Of a stretch of 64,000 bases of DNA, positions 50,063 to 59,885 are shown one piece after another. Source of the DNA: an uncultured Saprospiraceae bacterium. GTDB taxonomy: Bacteria; Bacteroidota; Bacteroidia; Chitinophagales; Saprospiraceae. Position numbers and translations under genes: made by a program. The first letter of the stretch is position 1. Every line of letters begins with the position of its first letter. The stretch covers positions 1 through 64,000 of the forward strand of contig CALSOU010000008.1 of NCBI GenBank assembly GCA_943788055.1. The letters run 5' to 3'. The notes beneath the pieces were generated by a model that searched no databases, was not told the DNA's origin, and was given only the letters and a program-made list of their open reading frames with translations.

Positions 50063-50806
50063 TCATACAAAGAACAATTTTAAAGAGGCAATAAATAGTA
50101 CAAAAGCAAGGATATATCTTAAAAACACATTATTCAGTCTTTTACTACCATAGTATCCTCCAAAGTATCCTCCGAGCAATGCAATAACTGCCAAAACTAC
50201 GACGTCCCAAGAGAGGTGAACACCACTGCTAAATTGACCTAGTAAGGCAGCTATGGAATTCACCCAAATAAACAAAGCTGAGACTGCCGCTGCAGTCTTC
50301 ATTTCGCCCCAATGCAATAACAAGATCACTGGCGTTAATATGACACCACCTCCAATTCCAATTAAACCTGAAAAGAAACCTATTATACCGCCAACTAATA
50401 AACCTTGCCAAATCTTTACTTTGTTTATTCGACCTTTATTCCGCCCAATAATATTGAGCATTCTCAAGATTGCAAAAATCAACAGTAATCCGAGAAGTTT
50501 CTTATAGAGCGTTGCGTCAACTTCAATCATCCCACCGACAAAGGCAAGAGGAATAGATGTTATTGCGAAAGAAATAAACAACTTAAAGTCAAAATATCCT
50601 TCTTTGTAATAATGGTAAAATGCAATTCCAGCAACGAAAACATTTAAAAGCAGTGCCGTCGGCTTCATAGTTTCTGGTAAAAATGAAAATAAGGCCATCA
50701 AAGCTAAATAGCCACTCGCTCCACCATGACCCACACTAGAGTACAAAAAAGCAACAATGGGCAGAACAATTAGAAAAACCTCTATATTGGGTATGTCGAA
50801 AATCAT
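50063..50806 (-). CDS. TauE/SafE-family membrane transporter
   Basis: A 247-residue protein with about eight hydrophobic helices. The two family repeats are visible: SSVGHGGASGYLALMALF (about 23-40) and IGFFSGLIGIGGGVILTPVIL (about 142-162). This family exports sulfite, sulfoacetate or related anions. It overlaps the ModE-like gene by 4 bases within the molybdenum cluster, so molybdate, sulfite or another oxyanion is a possible substrate, but that is inference. Confidence 0.88.
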   Translation of the reverse strand: MIFDIPNIEVFLIVLPIVAFLYSSVGHGGASGYLALMALFSFLPETMKPTALLLNVFVAGIAFYHYYKEGYFDFKLFISFAITSIPLAFVGGMIEVDATLYKKLLGLLLIFAILRMLNIIGRNKGRINKVKIWQGLLVGGIIGFFSGLIGIGGGVILTPVILLLHWGEMKTAAAVSALFIWVNSIAALLGQFSSGVHLSWDVVVLAVIALLGGYFGGYYGSKRLNNVFLRYILAFVLFIASLKLFFV

Positions 50807-51141
50807 AAATTAGTCAGTTCAGCTTGTGCATCTAAGAAATTCCAACATCTCTTTTTAAGGCCCTCAAATACTTTGACCATCGACCTACCATAATCCGTTA
50901 AGATTGCTCCTCCTCCACCTTTACCTCCAACACTTAGTTTAACTAGTGGCTGATCAGCTCTTTCATTCATCATATCAACTAATTTCCATGCCTTTTTATA
51001 AGACATACCTATCGCCTTAGCCGCTTTCGACAATGAACCAATCTCTTTAATTGCCATCAACAAATTAACGCGCCCCTCTCCTAACAACACTTTATCATTT
51101 ACCTCTATCCAAATTTTACTTTTTACCCGATATTTCATCAT
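50803..51141 (-). CDS. ModE-like winged-helix regulator without molybdate domain
   Basis: A 112-residue protein matching only the N-terminal DNA-binding domain of ModE (RVNLLMAIKEIGSLSKAAKAIGMSYKKAWKLVDMMN, then the wing KLSVGGKGGGGAILTDYG). The TOBE/Mop molybdate-binding domains are absent, as in several stand-alone family members. It probably regulates the local cofactor or transporter genes. It begins three bases after the stop of the moeA remnant and overlaps tauE by 4 bases. Confidence 0.9.
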   Translation of the reverse strand: MMKYRVKSKIWIEVNDKVLLGEGRVNLLMAIKEIGSLSKAAKAIGMSYKKAWKLVDMMNERADQPLVKLSVGGKGGGGAILTDYGRSMVKVFEGLKKRCWNFLDAQAELTNL

Positions 51142-51143
51142 AG

Positions 51144-51401
51144 TTATTTAGTTGGTAGCAAAACAAGCTCAACAGTATCTCCAACTTTCACTTCATCAAT
51201 GACTTTGTATATCAATGATTCATGGATGTTCACTGCATACCCATCCATTGATGATTGTCGAAATGGAGGCATGTTAATTGGTGATATAACATCTTCGGAT
51301 AACACTTAATTCAGTGCATCTACTGCAGGTCTTGTCTCTTGTTTAGTTGAACATTGAACTGCATTTTCAATAATCTTCAAAGCTTTTTCTACTGCTATCA
51401 T
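51144..51401 (-). pseudogene. moeA: Remnant of moeA: N-terminus joined to the last codons
   Basis: From ATG 51401 the frame reads MIAVEKALKIIEN, then ALN, a TAA (51306-51308), then VLSEDVISPINMPPFRQSSMDGYAV, the unmistakable MoeA N-terminal block with the SMDGYAV loop. After EVKVGD the frame runs straight into TVELVLLPTK and stops, resembling the extreme C-terminus of MoeA. About 300 codons in between, including the molybdate-insertion site, are gone by an apparently in-frame deletion. MoeA normally inserts molybdenum into adenylated molybdopterin. The rest of the cofactor cluster downstream is intact. Confidence 0.82.
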
Positions 51402-52005
51402 ACTTTATTCGTTATATCCACACGAATATAGCGAAACTACCACATGGGATTTGTAACATTGTTTACATAATTTAACGAAAAGAGTGTGACTAAATTGGCT
51501 GCATTAGATAGTTCGAGCTATGCTCAGCGATATTTCAAAGCGTTCAATTGCTTCGAAATATTCTTAAGCATTCTACAATTTTTCGTATTTCAGCGCTAAA
51601 CTTTGACATTCAATCAATGGCATATAAAAAAAAGTATATCTACATTACTTCGTTATGTCAAAGGACTTAACAACAGCGTAGTCATTCATTCACTTCTTTT
51701 CAAGTTGAAGGGGCGGTTGAAATAATTTCCGTAGATTGTATTATTTTCGCAACCTATTTTCTAGCAATATCTTAGTTGAGCAATTCCACTCGTAAAAACA
51801 TAGAAAAATATACGCTTGATTCTTGAATCAAGTCATCTAAATCAATGATAATTCTGTGCAAGGTCATATCTTTACGGTTGCTTTGAGATTAAGATAAGTC
51901 ATAATCCGATGTGAAGAGGTATCAGGTTTATGATATACCAGGTTTTGATCGGCGGTAAAAATACGCCCAAGCAGTTTTTCATTTTAGCCATAGAAAAATT
52001 AGTAT
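51402..52005. other. Intergenic region between moeA remnant and nhaD
   Basis: About 600 AT-rich bases. It holds two imperfect stem-loops (about 51510-51556 and a CTTGATTC/GAATCAAG pair near 51820). I see no gene and no recognisable riboswitch. Confidence 0.4.
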
Positions 52006-53394
52006 ATGTTTTTAGCCGTAGTAGGTACATTCATTTTAGGTTATTTGGCAATTGTTTTTGAACACCCTTTAAAGCTAGACAAAACCGTTCCAGCTTTAAT
52101 TATGGGAGCCTTGACCTGGGCCTTTCTAGCTATTGGATTTAATACAGGAATCCTAGATGTCATTGATACACATGGTACTATTTTCTCTTTGGCTGAGCAT
52201 GCAGCTGATCACGGAGGAGATCATTCGGGAGATCATGGAAGTCCAACAGATGGTTTTGCAAATGGGCTTTTGCATCATATGGGTAAAACTGCTGAAATTC
52301 TAGTATTCCTCATTGGTGCGATGACCATCGTAGAAATAATAGATTTACATAGAGGTTTCGATATCATCAAGGGATGGGTCAAAACAAAAAATAAGCGGAA
52401 ATTACTTTGGATTGTCGGAGCTTTAGCTTTTATTCTATCCGCAATTATCGACAATCTTACCGCTACAATAGTAATAGTCACACTCTTAAGTAAGCTCATT
52501 CACGAGCGTAATAGTAGAATTTGGTTTGTGTCCTTGGCAGTCATTGCTGCCAATGCTGGTGGTGCATGGTCTCCTATCGGTGATGTTACAACAACGATGC
52601 TATGGATTGGTAAAAAGGTGACAACAGGAGGTTTGGTCACATGGTTGGTTCTTCCTTCTATTATATGTTTTGTCGTGCCATTCTTAATCGCTTCGTTTAT
52701 GAAACCTTTCCAAGGTAATCTGGCTCCCGATGATGAACTAGACGAAGAAAGGGACCCTCTACTCTCTAGTAAAGTAATGCTTTTCCTAGGCCTTGGTGGA
52801 ATTATCTTCGTTCCTATATTCAAGACTGTAACACACCTCCCTCCATATCTTGGTATGATGCTCAGTATGGGTGTTGTTTGGCTTGTGTCTGAATACATAC
52901 ACCCGGAAGAAAATTTCGACGAAGAGCGAAAGCACTTATACTCTGCGCATTTAGCTCTATCTCGTATAGAAATGTCTTCAATCCTATTTTTCCTAGGAAT
53001 CTTGATGGGAGTCGCAGCTCTAGAGACATTAGCTATTGAAGGTGTTGGATCGCTGCGTTACGTAGCGGAAGGTCTAGAGAATTCTATTCCCAATCAAGAT
53101 ATCGTAGTGATGCTCCTTGGTGTTGGTAGTGCAATTATCGATAATGTACCACTAGTAGCTGCTTCAATGGGTATGTACACTGCAGAAGTGGATGCTAAGC
53201 TTTGGCACTTCATCGCATATTCTGCAGGAACTGGAGGTTCTATGTTGATTATAGGTAGTGCCGCTGGTGTTGCCGCAATGGGAATGGAAAAAATCGATTT
53301 CATCTGGTATTTGAGAAAGATCGCTTGGTTGGCTGCTGCTGGATTTGTTGCTGGAGCTGTCGCATTCTTAGCGCTTTATGCTGCGTTTCACTAA
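52006..53394 (+). CDS. nhaD: Sodium:proton antiporter, NhaD type
   Basis: A 462-residue inner-membrane antiporter with about twelve helices. NhaD/ArsB-superfamily motifs include LSAIIDNLTATIVIVTLL (about 145-163), AANAGGAWSPIGDVTTTMLW (about 177-196), SAIIDNVPLVAASMGMY (about 378-394) and a C-terminal GTGGSMLIIGSAAGVAAMG. It exports Na+ or Li+ in exchange for protons, typical for marine or alkaline life. A loop at residues 56-91 is strikingly rich in His and Asp (HAADHGGDHSGDHGS). Monocistronic. Confidence 0.93.
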   Translation: MFLAVVGTFILGYLAIVFEHPLKLDKTVPALIMGALTWAFLAIGFNTGILDVIDTHGTIFSLAEHAADHGGDHSGDHGSPTDGFANGLLHHMGKTAEILVFLIGAMTIVEIIDLHRGFDIIKGWVKTKNKRKLLWIVGALAFILSAIIDNLTATIVIVTLLSKLIHERNSRIWFVSLAVIAANAGGAWSPIGDVTTTMLWIGKKVTTGGLVTWLVLPSIICFVVPFLIASFMKPFQGNLAPDDELDEERDPLLSSKVMLFLGLGGIIFVPIFKTVTHLPPYLGMMLSMGVVWLVSEYIHPEENFDEERKHLYSAHLALSRIEMSSILFFLGILMGVAALETLAIEGVGSLRYVAEGLENSIPNQDIVVMLLGVGSAIIDNVPLVAASMGMYTAEVDAKLWHFIAYSAGTGGSMLIIGSAAGVAAMGMEKIDFIWYLRKIAWLAAAGFVAGAVAFLALYAAFH

Positions 53395-53664
53395 GACGCT
53401 TGCACCACTTTAGACGCTTTCTTAGTGCTTCTATTTTGGATTGAGTGATAGTTGTAGCTTCTTACAAAATTACTTGTACTAGATTATTGACTGTTATTCT
53501 ACGAAGACATTGCCAATATTCTATTGGATATGGCAGCTCTTCGTATTTTCCAAATAAGAGTAGAATTCTATTTCAAGCCATTTCCTTTTTTGTATATTGT
53601 AATTCAATACCACTAAATGATAGTTTATTTAGTAGCTATTTCAGATTATACTAACATTCAATTG

Positions 53665-56600
53665 ATGAGAACTTTTATCCTTTTGCTTTTTCTTATAATG
53701 TCGATGCAACTTATTGGACAAGATAGATTTGTCTCGCACGACTATATCCCAGGAAATATACCTAACTATAAGCCAGCTTTTAATGAAGCATACCCTGCGT
53801 GGGCAAAGATGTTGTATGAAGAAGGTATCAACTATTTTGAAATTGAAGAGTCCTACTCAAAATGGGCTGTCAGCAATAGCGGAACTTTTAGAGATATTCA
53901 GAGATACTATAAAATTTGGCGAAAGCACGCAATTCCCTTTGTCAATGACAGCGGAAAAATCCAACTTGACGCAATAGACAAATTCTATGAAACTTTAGCT
54001 CTGCAACATAAGTACGCACCTAAAACACAAGATATAAAAAGTCCTTCGCTAGCTGGAGAGTGGGAGTTTCTAGGGCCCAAAGAGACCTTCTGGTTGAATG
54101 AATCAGGTTCTCCTGAAGCACCCGGTCCATGTCCATGGCAAGTAAATCTTTACACCTTCGATGTTGCAGAAAGTAACCTCAATACAATCTATTGCGGCAC
54201 AGAAACGGGATTTATTAATAAATCAATAGACAATGGCATAAACTGGAATTTATTAGCTCAAGGCTATAATTTTGGTGGCGGGATTACCGCTCTAGCTATT
54301 GACCCTCTCAATGAAGACATCGTTTATGCTGTAGGTGGCAAGCAAATTCATAAAACTACTGACGGTGGTGAAAATTGGACACCAATGCTTTCTGTCAGTG
54401 ATCAATTCTATGCAGACAAAATCACGATTGACGCCACAAATCCAAGTAAGATATTTGCGGCAGGTTCATCAGGGGTTCAAATGTCTGTCGATGCTGGTAA
54501 TACATGGACAAACGTTTCTACTCTAGCTTCATTTGATGTGCATATAAAACCCACTAGTGCCGACACTGTCTATGCCATTACAAGTTTTGGTGGAAATTTC
54601 AATGTGATCATTTCCACGGATGGCGGTGAAACTTTCAGCAATGATTCAAATTTTCCGTCACAAATCCAAGAAGTATCGGGTGGTCTACTAGCTGTTACTC
54701 CTGCAGCGCCCGACAATCTGTATGTGATCATGCTAAGCGTTAACAATACGCCTTTGATATATCGTGGAAATATGGCAACTGGCACTTGGGAACTACTAGC
54801 AACAGGTCAAACTAATGAGCTTCCTTTAAATAATGGACAAGGGTTTTTTGACCTTATTCTCGAAGTATCTCCTTTAGATGCCAATCTAATTTTTGCAGGT
54901 ACGACAACCCTTTACAAATCAACAAACGGAGGCTCAAATTTCTCGATTGTGGGAGGTTACGGAGGAAGTTTTCCTATTCATCCAGATATCCAAGCAATGA
55001 AAATCTTGCATGACGGCTCGTCTTGGGTTGCAACAGATGGAGGCTTTACGCATTCTACTGATAATTTCATTTCTGTAGATAATGCTGTCGCAAAAAACAA
55101 AAATCTCGTGGGTTCTGACATGTGGGGTTTTGATCAGGGATGGAACGAAGACCTTATTGTGGGTGGAAGATACCACAATGGGAATACAGCTATTGCTGAA
55201 TTTTATCAACCTAAAGCTATCCGCATGGGCGGTGCCGAATCACCAACGGGATGGATCATGAAGGGTAAAAGCAAACATGCTACTTTCAATGACTTGGGTC
55301 CTGGTTGGATCCTTCCCGAAAGCGCAGAATCAGCACCTCAAGGGAGATTCGGTTTTAGCAAATACCCAAATATGGACGAATATGGTGGCCGTAGAGGTAA
55401 TATGCTTTTCCATCCTAACTACTACGAAACCATTTATTTGGGAGAAGGAAACGGGTTTTGGAAAAGTCTTGATATGGGTGTTTCATTTGAACTGTTACAT
55501 GACTTTGGCAATCGTATAAGGTTTTGCCAACTAGCCTATAATGATCCTAATATAATATACGCAGACATCGTAAATCAAGGACTTTTTCGAAGTGAGGATG
55601 GAGGTGCTACTTGGACTGCAAAACCAAGCCTAACCGATGGTTCTGCAGGCTCAGCTTTTTGGCAAGGTAAGCTACATTTTGAAATATCACCTTATGATGC
55701 AAACACAATCTATGCCTGCTTACAAAATGGCACTTGGTCTGCCGATCTAGGTAAGGTTTTCAAATCCGTTGATGGTGGAGATAGTTGGGAAGATTTTACA
55801 GGTTCGCTAAATGAATTTACCAAGACTTTATTAGTTCAACCAGATGCCGATGGCAAGGATATATTGTATTTATTTACAACGAACAAAAACGGGAATGCAG
55901 CGCAATGTTACATCCGCAGACCAACTGATACTGATTGGTCAATTTACGGAGAGAAGTTCCCAGCGGGTATGGCTCCAAATCATGCTCTACCCTTTTATCG
56001 AGATAGTAAAATTAGAGTTGCTGGAAATGCGGGAATTTGGGAAAACACTTTGGAGGAACCAAACTTTCAGCCAATCATTCAGCCATGGGTGGAACGACCG
56101 TTCTACGATTGTATGCTTGACACTATTCAATTTGATGACCACTCTATACTAAATCATGAGAACGCAAGTTGGACCTGGGAAATACAGCCAAGCCCACTAT
56201 ATATTGACGATAAAAACAAGCGAAATCCAAAAGTGGTGTTAGGAACACCAGGGAGTTATGATATAACGATTACTGTTCTTATAGATGGTGCTTCTTACTC
56301 CAAGTCAATTGAAAATATGGTAACAACTGTTGAATGTCCATCAGTTGAAGATTGTGACAATCCAGGACTACTTGCCAAGGATAGCTGGAAATTGGAATAT
56401 GTCAATAGCGAGGAAATTAACTATCCTGGATTAGCGACGATGGCTTTTGATAACGATCCAGAAACGATATGGCATACAAGATGGAGTACCGGATCAGATA
56501 CATACCCTCATGAAATACAAGTAGACCTCGGTGAAGCTTTTGATATTCACGAATTCACGTATTACCCTCGTCAAGATGGTCAAAACGGGTGGATAAAAGA

Positions 56601-57075
56601 CTACGAGTTGTACTTTAGTGAAGATCTAGACACATGGGGAGATATAGATGCACTTGGCCAATTTGAAAACTCCGCTGCTCCAAAAAAGCTTATTTTTCAA
56701 ACTCCTAAAGTGGGTAGATATTTCAAGTTTGTCGCATTGTCTGAAATAAATGGCAATCCATGGGCTTCTGCTTCTGAAATTGAAATTAAAGGATGTTATC
56801 ATCAATCACCTTCAAGCCTAGAATTAGTTAAACAACAAAGCCTAAAGGGATTTCCAGTGCCAACTCAAGGTCTGTTTGCAGTACCACTACCCTCAGATGA
56901 ATTGTTTACTTATTCAATTTATTCAACCACAGGGCAACTTATGCAAAATGGGCAGAGTATTCAAGGTAATGAAACAATACAATTAGACCTTTCTGACTAC
57001 ACTACCGGCATGTATATTATCAAGTTGCGTGAACAGAGTGGTAGCTCCTATTTTATTAAAGCAGTAAAAGAGTAA
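53665..57075 (+). CDS. Large T9SS cargo: Asp-box propeller, PKD-like, discoidin domain, type A sorting tail
   Basis: Starting at the ATG at 53665 gives a normal signal peptide (MRTFILLLFLIMSMQLIGQ) and 1,136 residues; the frame is open from 53617. After a linker comes a large beta-propeller region (about 125-800) with many Asp-box (BNR) turns of the S.D.G..W kind (SIDNGINW, TTDGGENW, STDGGETF, SEDGGATW, SVDGGDSW), as in sortilin/sialidase folds. Then a PKD-like segment (about 810-880), an F5/8 type C (discoidin) module (about 890-1040, ending EIEIKGC), and a C-terminal secretion domain (FPVPTQGLFAV, YSTTGQLM, YIIKLREQ). Secreted and surface-attached; likely binds or acts on glycans, enzyme activity not evident. 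Confidence 0.88.
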   Translation: MRTFILLLFLIMSMQLIGQDRFVSHDYIPGNIPNYKPAFNEAYPAWAKMLYEEGINYFEIEESYSKWAVSNSGTFRDIQRYYKIWRKHAIPFVNDSGKIQLDAIDKFYETLALQHKYAPKTQDIKSPSLAGEWEFLGPKETFWLNESGSPEAPGPCPWQVNLYTFDVAESNLNTIYCGTETGFINKSIDNGINWNLLAQGYNFGGGITALAIDPLNEDIVYAVGGKQIHKTTDGGENWTPMLSVSDQFYADKITIDATNPSKIFAAGSSGVQMSVDAGNTWTNVSTLASFDVHIKPTSADTVYAITSFGGNFNVIISTDGGETFSNDSNFPSQIQEVSGGLLAVTPAAPDNLYVIMLSVNNTPLIYRGNMATGTWELLATGQTNELPLNNGQGFFDLILEVSPLDANLIFAGTTTLYKSTNGGSNFSIVGGYGGSFPIHPDIQAMKILHDGSSWVATDGGFTHSTDNFISVDNAVAKNKNLVGSDMWGFDQGWNEDLIVGGRYHNGNTAIAEFYQPKAIRMGGAESPTGWIMKGKSKHATFNDLGPGWILPESAESAPQGRFGFSKYPNMDEYGGRRGNMLFHPNYYETIYLGEGNGFWKSLDMGVSFELLHDFGNRIRFCQLAYNDPNIIYADIVNQGLFRSEDGGATWTAKPSLTDGSAGSAFWQGKLHFEISPYDANTIYACLQNGTWSADLGKVFKSVDGGDSWEDFTGSLNEFTKTLLVQPDADGKDILYLFTTNKNGNAAQCYIRRPTDTDWSIYGEKFPAGMAPNHALPFYRDSKIRVAGNAGIWENTLEEPNFQPIIQPWVERPFYDCMLDTIQFDDHSILNHENASWTWEIQPSPLYIDDKNKRNPKVVLGTPGSYDITITVLIDGASYSKSIENMVTTVECPSVEDCDNPGLLAKDSWKLEYVNSEEINYPGLATMAFDNDPETIWHTRWSTGSDTYPHEIQVDLGEAFDIHEFTYYPRQDGQNGWIKDYELYFSEDLDTWGDIDALGQFENSAAPKKLIFQTPKVGRYFKFVALSEINGNPWASASEIEIKGCYHQSPSSLELVKQQSLKGFPVPTQGLFAVPLPSDELFTYSIYSTTGQLMQNGQSIQGNETIQLDLSDYTTGMYIIKLREQSGSSYFIKAVKE

Positions 57076-57202
57076 TGATTTAGTTCTTTTGAAAAATGTA
57101 AATTGATAGTATTTTACTATATAGTGTATTTCTAAATGTGTTTTTGTCGACATTCGATAATTATTCAACTGTAATGATTTATTATTTGTTGTAAAGCAAT
57201 AA

Positions 57203-57718
57203 ATAATTATTAAGACATTTCTACTAACTCTGACTCTAACCCTTCTGACCATAGCACAATCCTTTGCTGTTAGTACCAATCAAACACATGAATGCGATTC
57301 CCTGAAACTCACGGACGGTCGTATTGTCGCTGTTCAAATGACCAAGTAAACTAATGATCGAATATTCTTTACGTTTTGTGAAGACAAATCTGAGAAAGAA
57401 GGAGTTTTACTCAAAAGGTTTGTCGAGGCAGTTATTGTCAAAGGAAGAATAACTCATGAACCTGCCAAATACCTAAAATCAAAGGGAAGAAGACAGAAAA
57501 ACAATTGGAAAGATATTAAAAACGGAGCTAAATCTCACCAATCTCAAATCCAACAGCATATAATAAACTATCCATTTCTGTCTCTTGGTTATCCTAGCAT
57601 GTCAATTAAAATCTATCACAAAAATTCCTTAAAACAAGTAACTCTACTTGAGTTAATACTCAAAGTGCATTTAGTACGAAAAAAAATAAGTACTAAAATC
57701 CAATTTAATATAAGCTAA
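57203..57718 (+). pseudogene. Small secreted protein gene with in-frame stop and no start codon
   Basis: The frame ATTAAGACATTT... encodes a signal peptide (IKTFLLTLTLTLLTIAQSFA), then DSLKLTDGRIVAVQMTK, a TAA at 57347-57349, and TNDRIFFTFCEDKSEKEGVLLKRF followed by more than 100 open codons to a TAA at 57716-57718. The LKLTDGRIVAVQ..K/TNDRIFFTFC pattern is common in small exported Bacteroidota proteins of unknown function. No ATG, GTG or TTG sits at the expected start; ATA or ATT codons are there instead. Lost start and internal stop together indicate a pseudogene. Confidence 0.6.
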
Positions 57719-57781
57719 TACAAGGGGATATTTAAGTACTCGGTGCAATATCTCTATCGTATAGTACTATCTACTCAAAAC

Positions 57782-58471
57782 CTAACCTATTTGAACTCCA
57801 AAGACATAGCCTATCAGCGCTGTAAGTCCCATTGCTAAAGTACCCCAAAATGTAAGTCGGATTACCGCAGGTAAAATGGAAGAACCTCCTAATTTCGCAG
57901 AAACAGCCCCCAATAAGGACAGAAAAGCAATGGCAGCTATGTACTGTATATAGACCATGGACTTTAGAGGTACAAAAAGTACAAGAAGAACTGGTAAACC
58001 ACCACCAAAAACAAATGAAGCACCTGAAGCAAGGGCTGCTTGTAGTGGATTTGCTGCTGTATCTTGTGTAATTCCTAATTCATCGCGTACATGAGCTTCA
58101 AGTGCATCTCGTTCTGTTAATTGTACTGCAACTGCCCTAGCAAGCTTAGCATCCAAACCTCTTGATTCGTATATAGCGGCTAGTTCATCAAGTTCTTCTT
58201 CAGGCATTGTGCGTAATTCCTCAGCTTCACGTTCTATGTCCGCCTGTTCGATGTCTACCTGCGAACTAACAGATACGTATTCACCCGCTGCCATCGATAA
58301 AGCCCCAGCGACAAGACCAGCAACACCAGCTATCAGAATCGGCTCTCGTGCTGAAGAAGCTGCAGCGACGCCAACCACTAGTGATGCTGTTGACAAAATA
58401 CCATCATTGGCTCCAAGCACGGCTGCACGCAACCAAGAACTTCGATCGAGAAAATGTTTTTCTTCTTGCAT
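57782..58471 (-). CDS. VIT1/CCC1-family iron or manganese transporter
   Basis: Using the ATG at 58471 (MQEEKHFLDRSSWLRAAVLGANDGILST) the protein has 229 residues. It has the VIT family layout: LRAAVLGANDGILSTASLVVGV (helix 1), a GALSMAAGEYVSVSSQ helix 2 followed by the long acidic cytosolic helix pair (EREAEELRTMPEEELDELAAIYE) that binds metal, and three more helices. It moves Fe2+ or Mn2+ across the membrane. The frame runs 10 codons further upstream. Monocistronic. Confidence 0.9.
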   Translation of the reverse strand: MQEEKHFLDRSSWLRAAVLGANDGILSTASLVVGVAAASSAREPILIAGVAGLVAGALSMAAGEYVSVSSQVDIEQADIEREAEELRTMPEEELDELAAIYESRGLDAKLARAVAVQLTERDALEAHVRDELGITQDTAANPLQAALASGASFVFGGGLPVLLVLFVPLKSMVYIQYIAAIAFLSLLGAVSAKLGGSSILPAVIRLTFWGTLAMGLTALIGYVFGVQIG

Positions 58472-58643
58472 AAATCTAAAACTACTTCCTATGCGATTCA
58501 ATACTAAATATAAGAAATCCTGCTAGCACTACTTTTTTCTAAGTTACAAATCACAGAAACTAGCTTATGTCATGTCGCAAAGTACTGCTCATCTGATTCA
58601 TTTTACACTTTTGAACCTAAGTCCCTTAGTCATAAGTTGTACT

Positions 58644-59885
58644 CTAATTTCTAAATAAAGAATTACCGACCCAGCTGTAGACAACCCCACAAATGATCCC
58701 CGCATAACTAAACATAGTACCATCAATTCCAATGACTATTTTGGACACAAGTCCGACACTGAATAAGAAGCTCGCCAAAACATAGAATACCTTAGCAGTA
58801 TTCCTGACTCTCTTATCTTGAGATTCCCACATATTTGTAGACATAACCAGTCCTAGAAATCCGATTCCTAACATGTTTAGCCAAGCTAACTCTGAGATTA
58901 ATAAGGCACTACCAACACTCACAAAACCAGCAATTAAGTTCCATTGCGCAAACTTTGCAGTCTTCAACTCCCCTTCGTCTAAGGACAAGCGACCGTTCTT
59001 ACGTGTATAAAGTACAAAGGTCATAATCGGGTCTAATATCCATGTTGATAGTGTAAATGCTAATAACAAAGCAACAATAGTATACATCGCAATTAAACCC
59101 ACTCCCCCCAACAATTCCCCTACTCTGCCAGCTAAATTGATCATAACAACAATTCCTATCATCACCAGAAAATTCGTGTTACGGCCTTTCTTCGACATAT
59201 ACAGCTGAAATTGCAATAACCAACGGTACAGCGGGAACCTTGCCTTCATTGCAAGCTTCATTCCTTGTTGTGCATGTGCTTGAGTGGGATCATTGATAAG
59301 CGCTTGGCGAAAATGTTCAATCGCTTTCGACGTCTGACCAATCTCAAGATTTCTAAACCCATAATTAGCGTGAGTTTCCCAGTTCTCAGGATCGGTTTTA
59401 AGAGCTTTGTCGATTACTGTTCCTGCTTCTTTTCCTCTACCCTGTCCGACAAGTGACTTGGACAAGGTGTTCAGAGCATCTGTATCTTCTGAATCTAGTT
59501 CCAAAGCCTGCCTAGCTGCAATTTCAGCTTCCGAATAATTTTGCTGATACAAGTATATTCTAGCCTTTAGATCAAAATAGTTAGACATTTGACTATTAAG
59601 TCCAATCGCTTCATTAATGTATTTGAGCGCTTCTTGAATCTTATTTCGCTTTATTTCAAGATTTGATAGAAGATAGAAATAATACGAGTTCCACGGTTGT
59701 CTCATCAAGCCATCTTTTGCAACTTGCTCTCCCTCTTCCAGCTTACCAAGTACAATACAAACAGACGCTAGAGAACGAATGGCTTGGTCATTTTGAGGCT
59801 CCTGAGAAAGCAGCTCTTTCACCTCTTTGTAAGCCATTTCAAATCTTCCCTGACTGAATAATATGTTGATTCTTTCTATCTGCAC
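58644..59885 (-). CDS. TPR protein with C-terminal membrane domain, coupled to an AAA+ ATPase
   Basis: A 413-residue protein. Residues 1 to about 215 form six tetratricopeptide repeats (INILFSQGRFEMAYKEVKEL, YYFYLLSNLEIKRNKIQEAL, TDALNTLSKSLVGQGRGKEA, WETHANYGFRNLEIGQTSKA). Residues about 235-413 hold roughly six membrane helices. The start is a GTG at 59885 overlapping the TAG of the upstream ATPase gene by one base (TAGTG), so translation is coupled. I do not recognise a named family. It probably acts as the membrane partner of the ATPase, presenting clients to it. Confidence 0.8.
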   Translation of the reverse strand: MQIERINILFSQGRFEMAYKEVKELLSQEPQNDQAIRSLASVCIVLGKLEEGEQVAKDGLMRQPWNSYYFYLLSNLEIKRNKIQEALKYINEAIGLNSQMSNYFDLKARIYLYQQNYSEAEIAARQALELDSEDTDALNTLSKSLVGQGRGKEAGTVIDKALKTDPENWETHANYGFRNLEIGQTSKAIEHFRQALINDPTQAHAQQGMKLAMKARFPLYRWLLQFQLYMSKKGRNTNFLVMIGIVVMINLAGRVGELLGGVGLIAMYTIVALLLAFTLSTWILDPIMTFVLYTRKNGRLSLDEGELKTAKFAQWNLIAGFVSVGSALLISELAWLNMLGIGFLGLVMSTNMWESQDKRVRNTAKVFYVLASFLFSVGLVSKIVIGIDGTMFSYAGIICGVVYSWVGNSLFRN

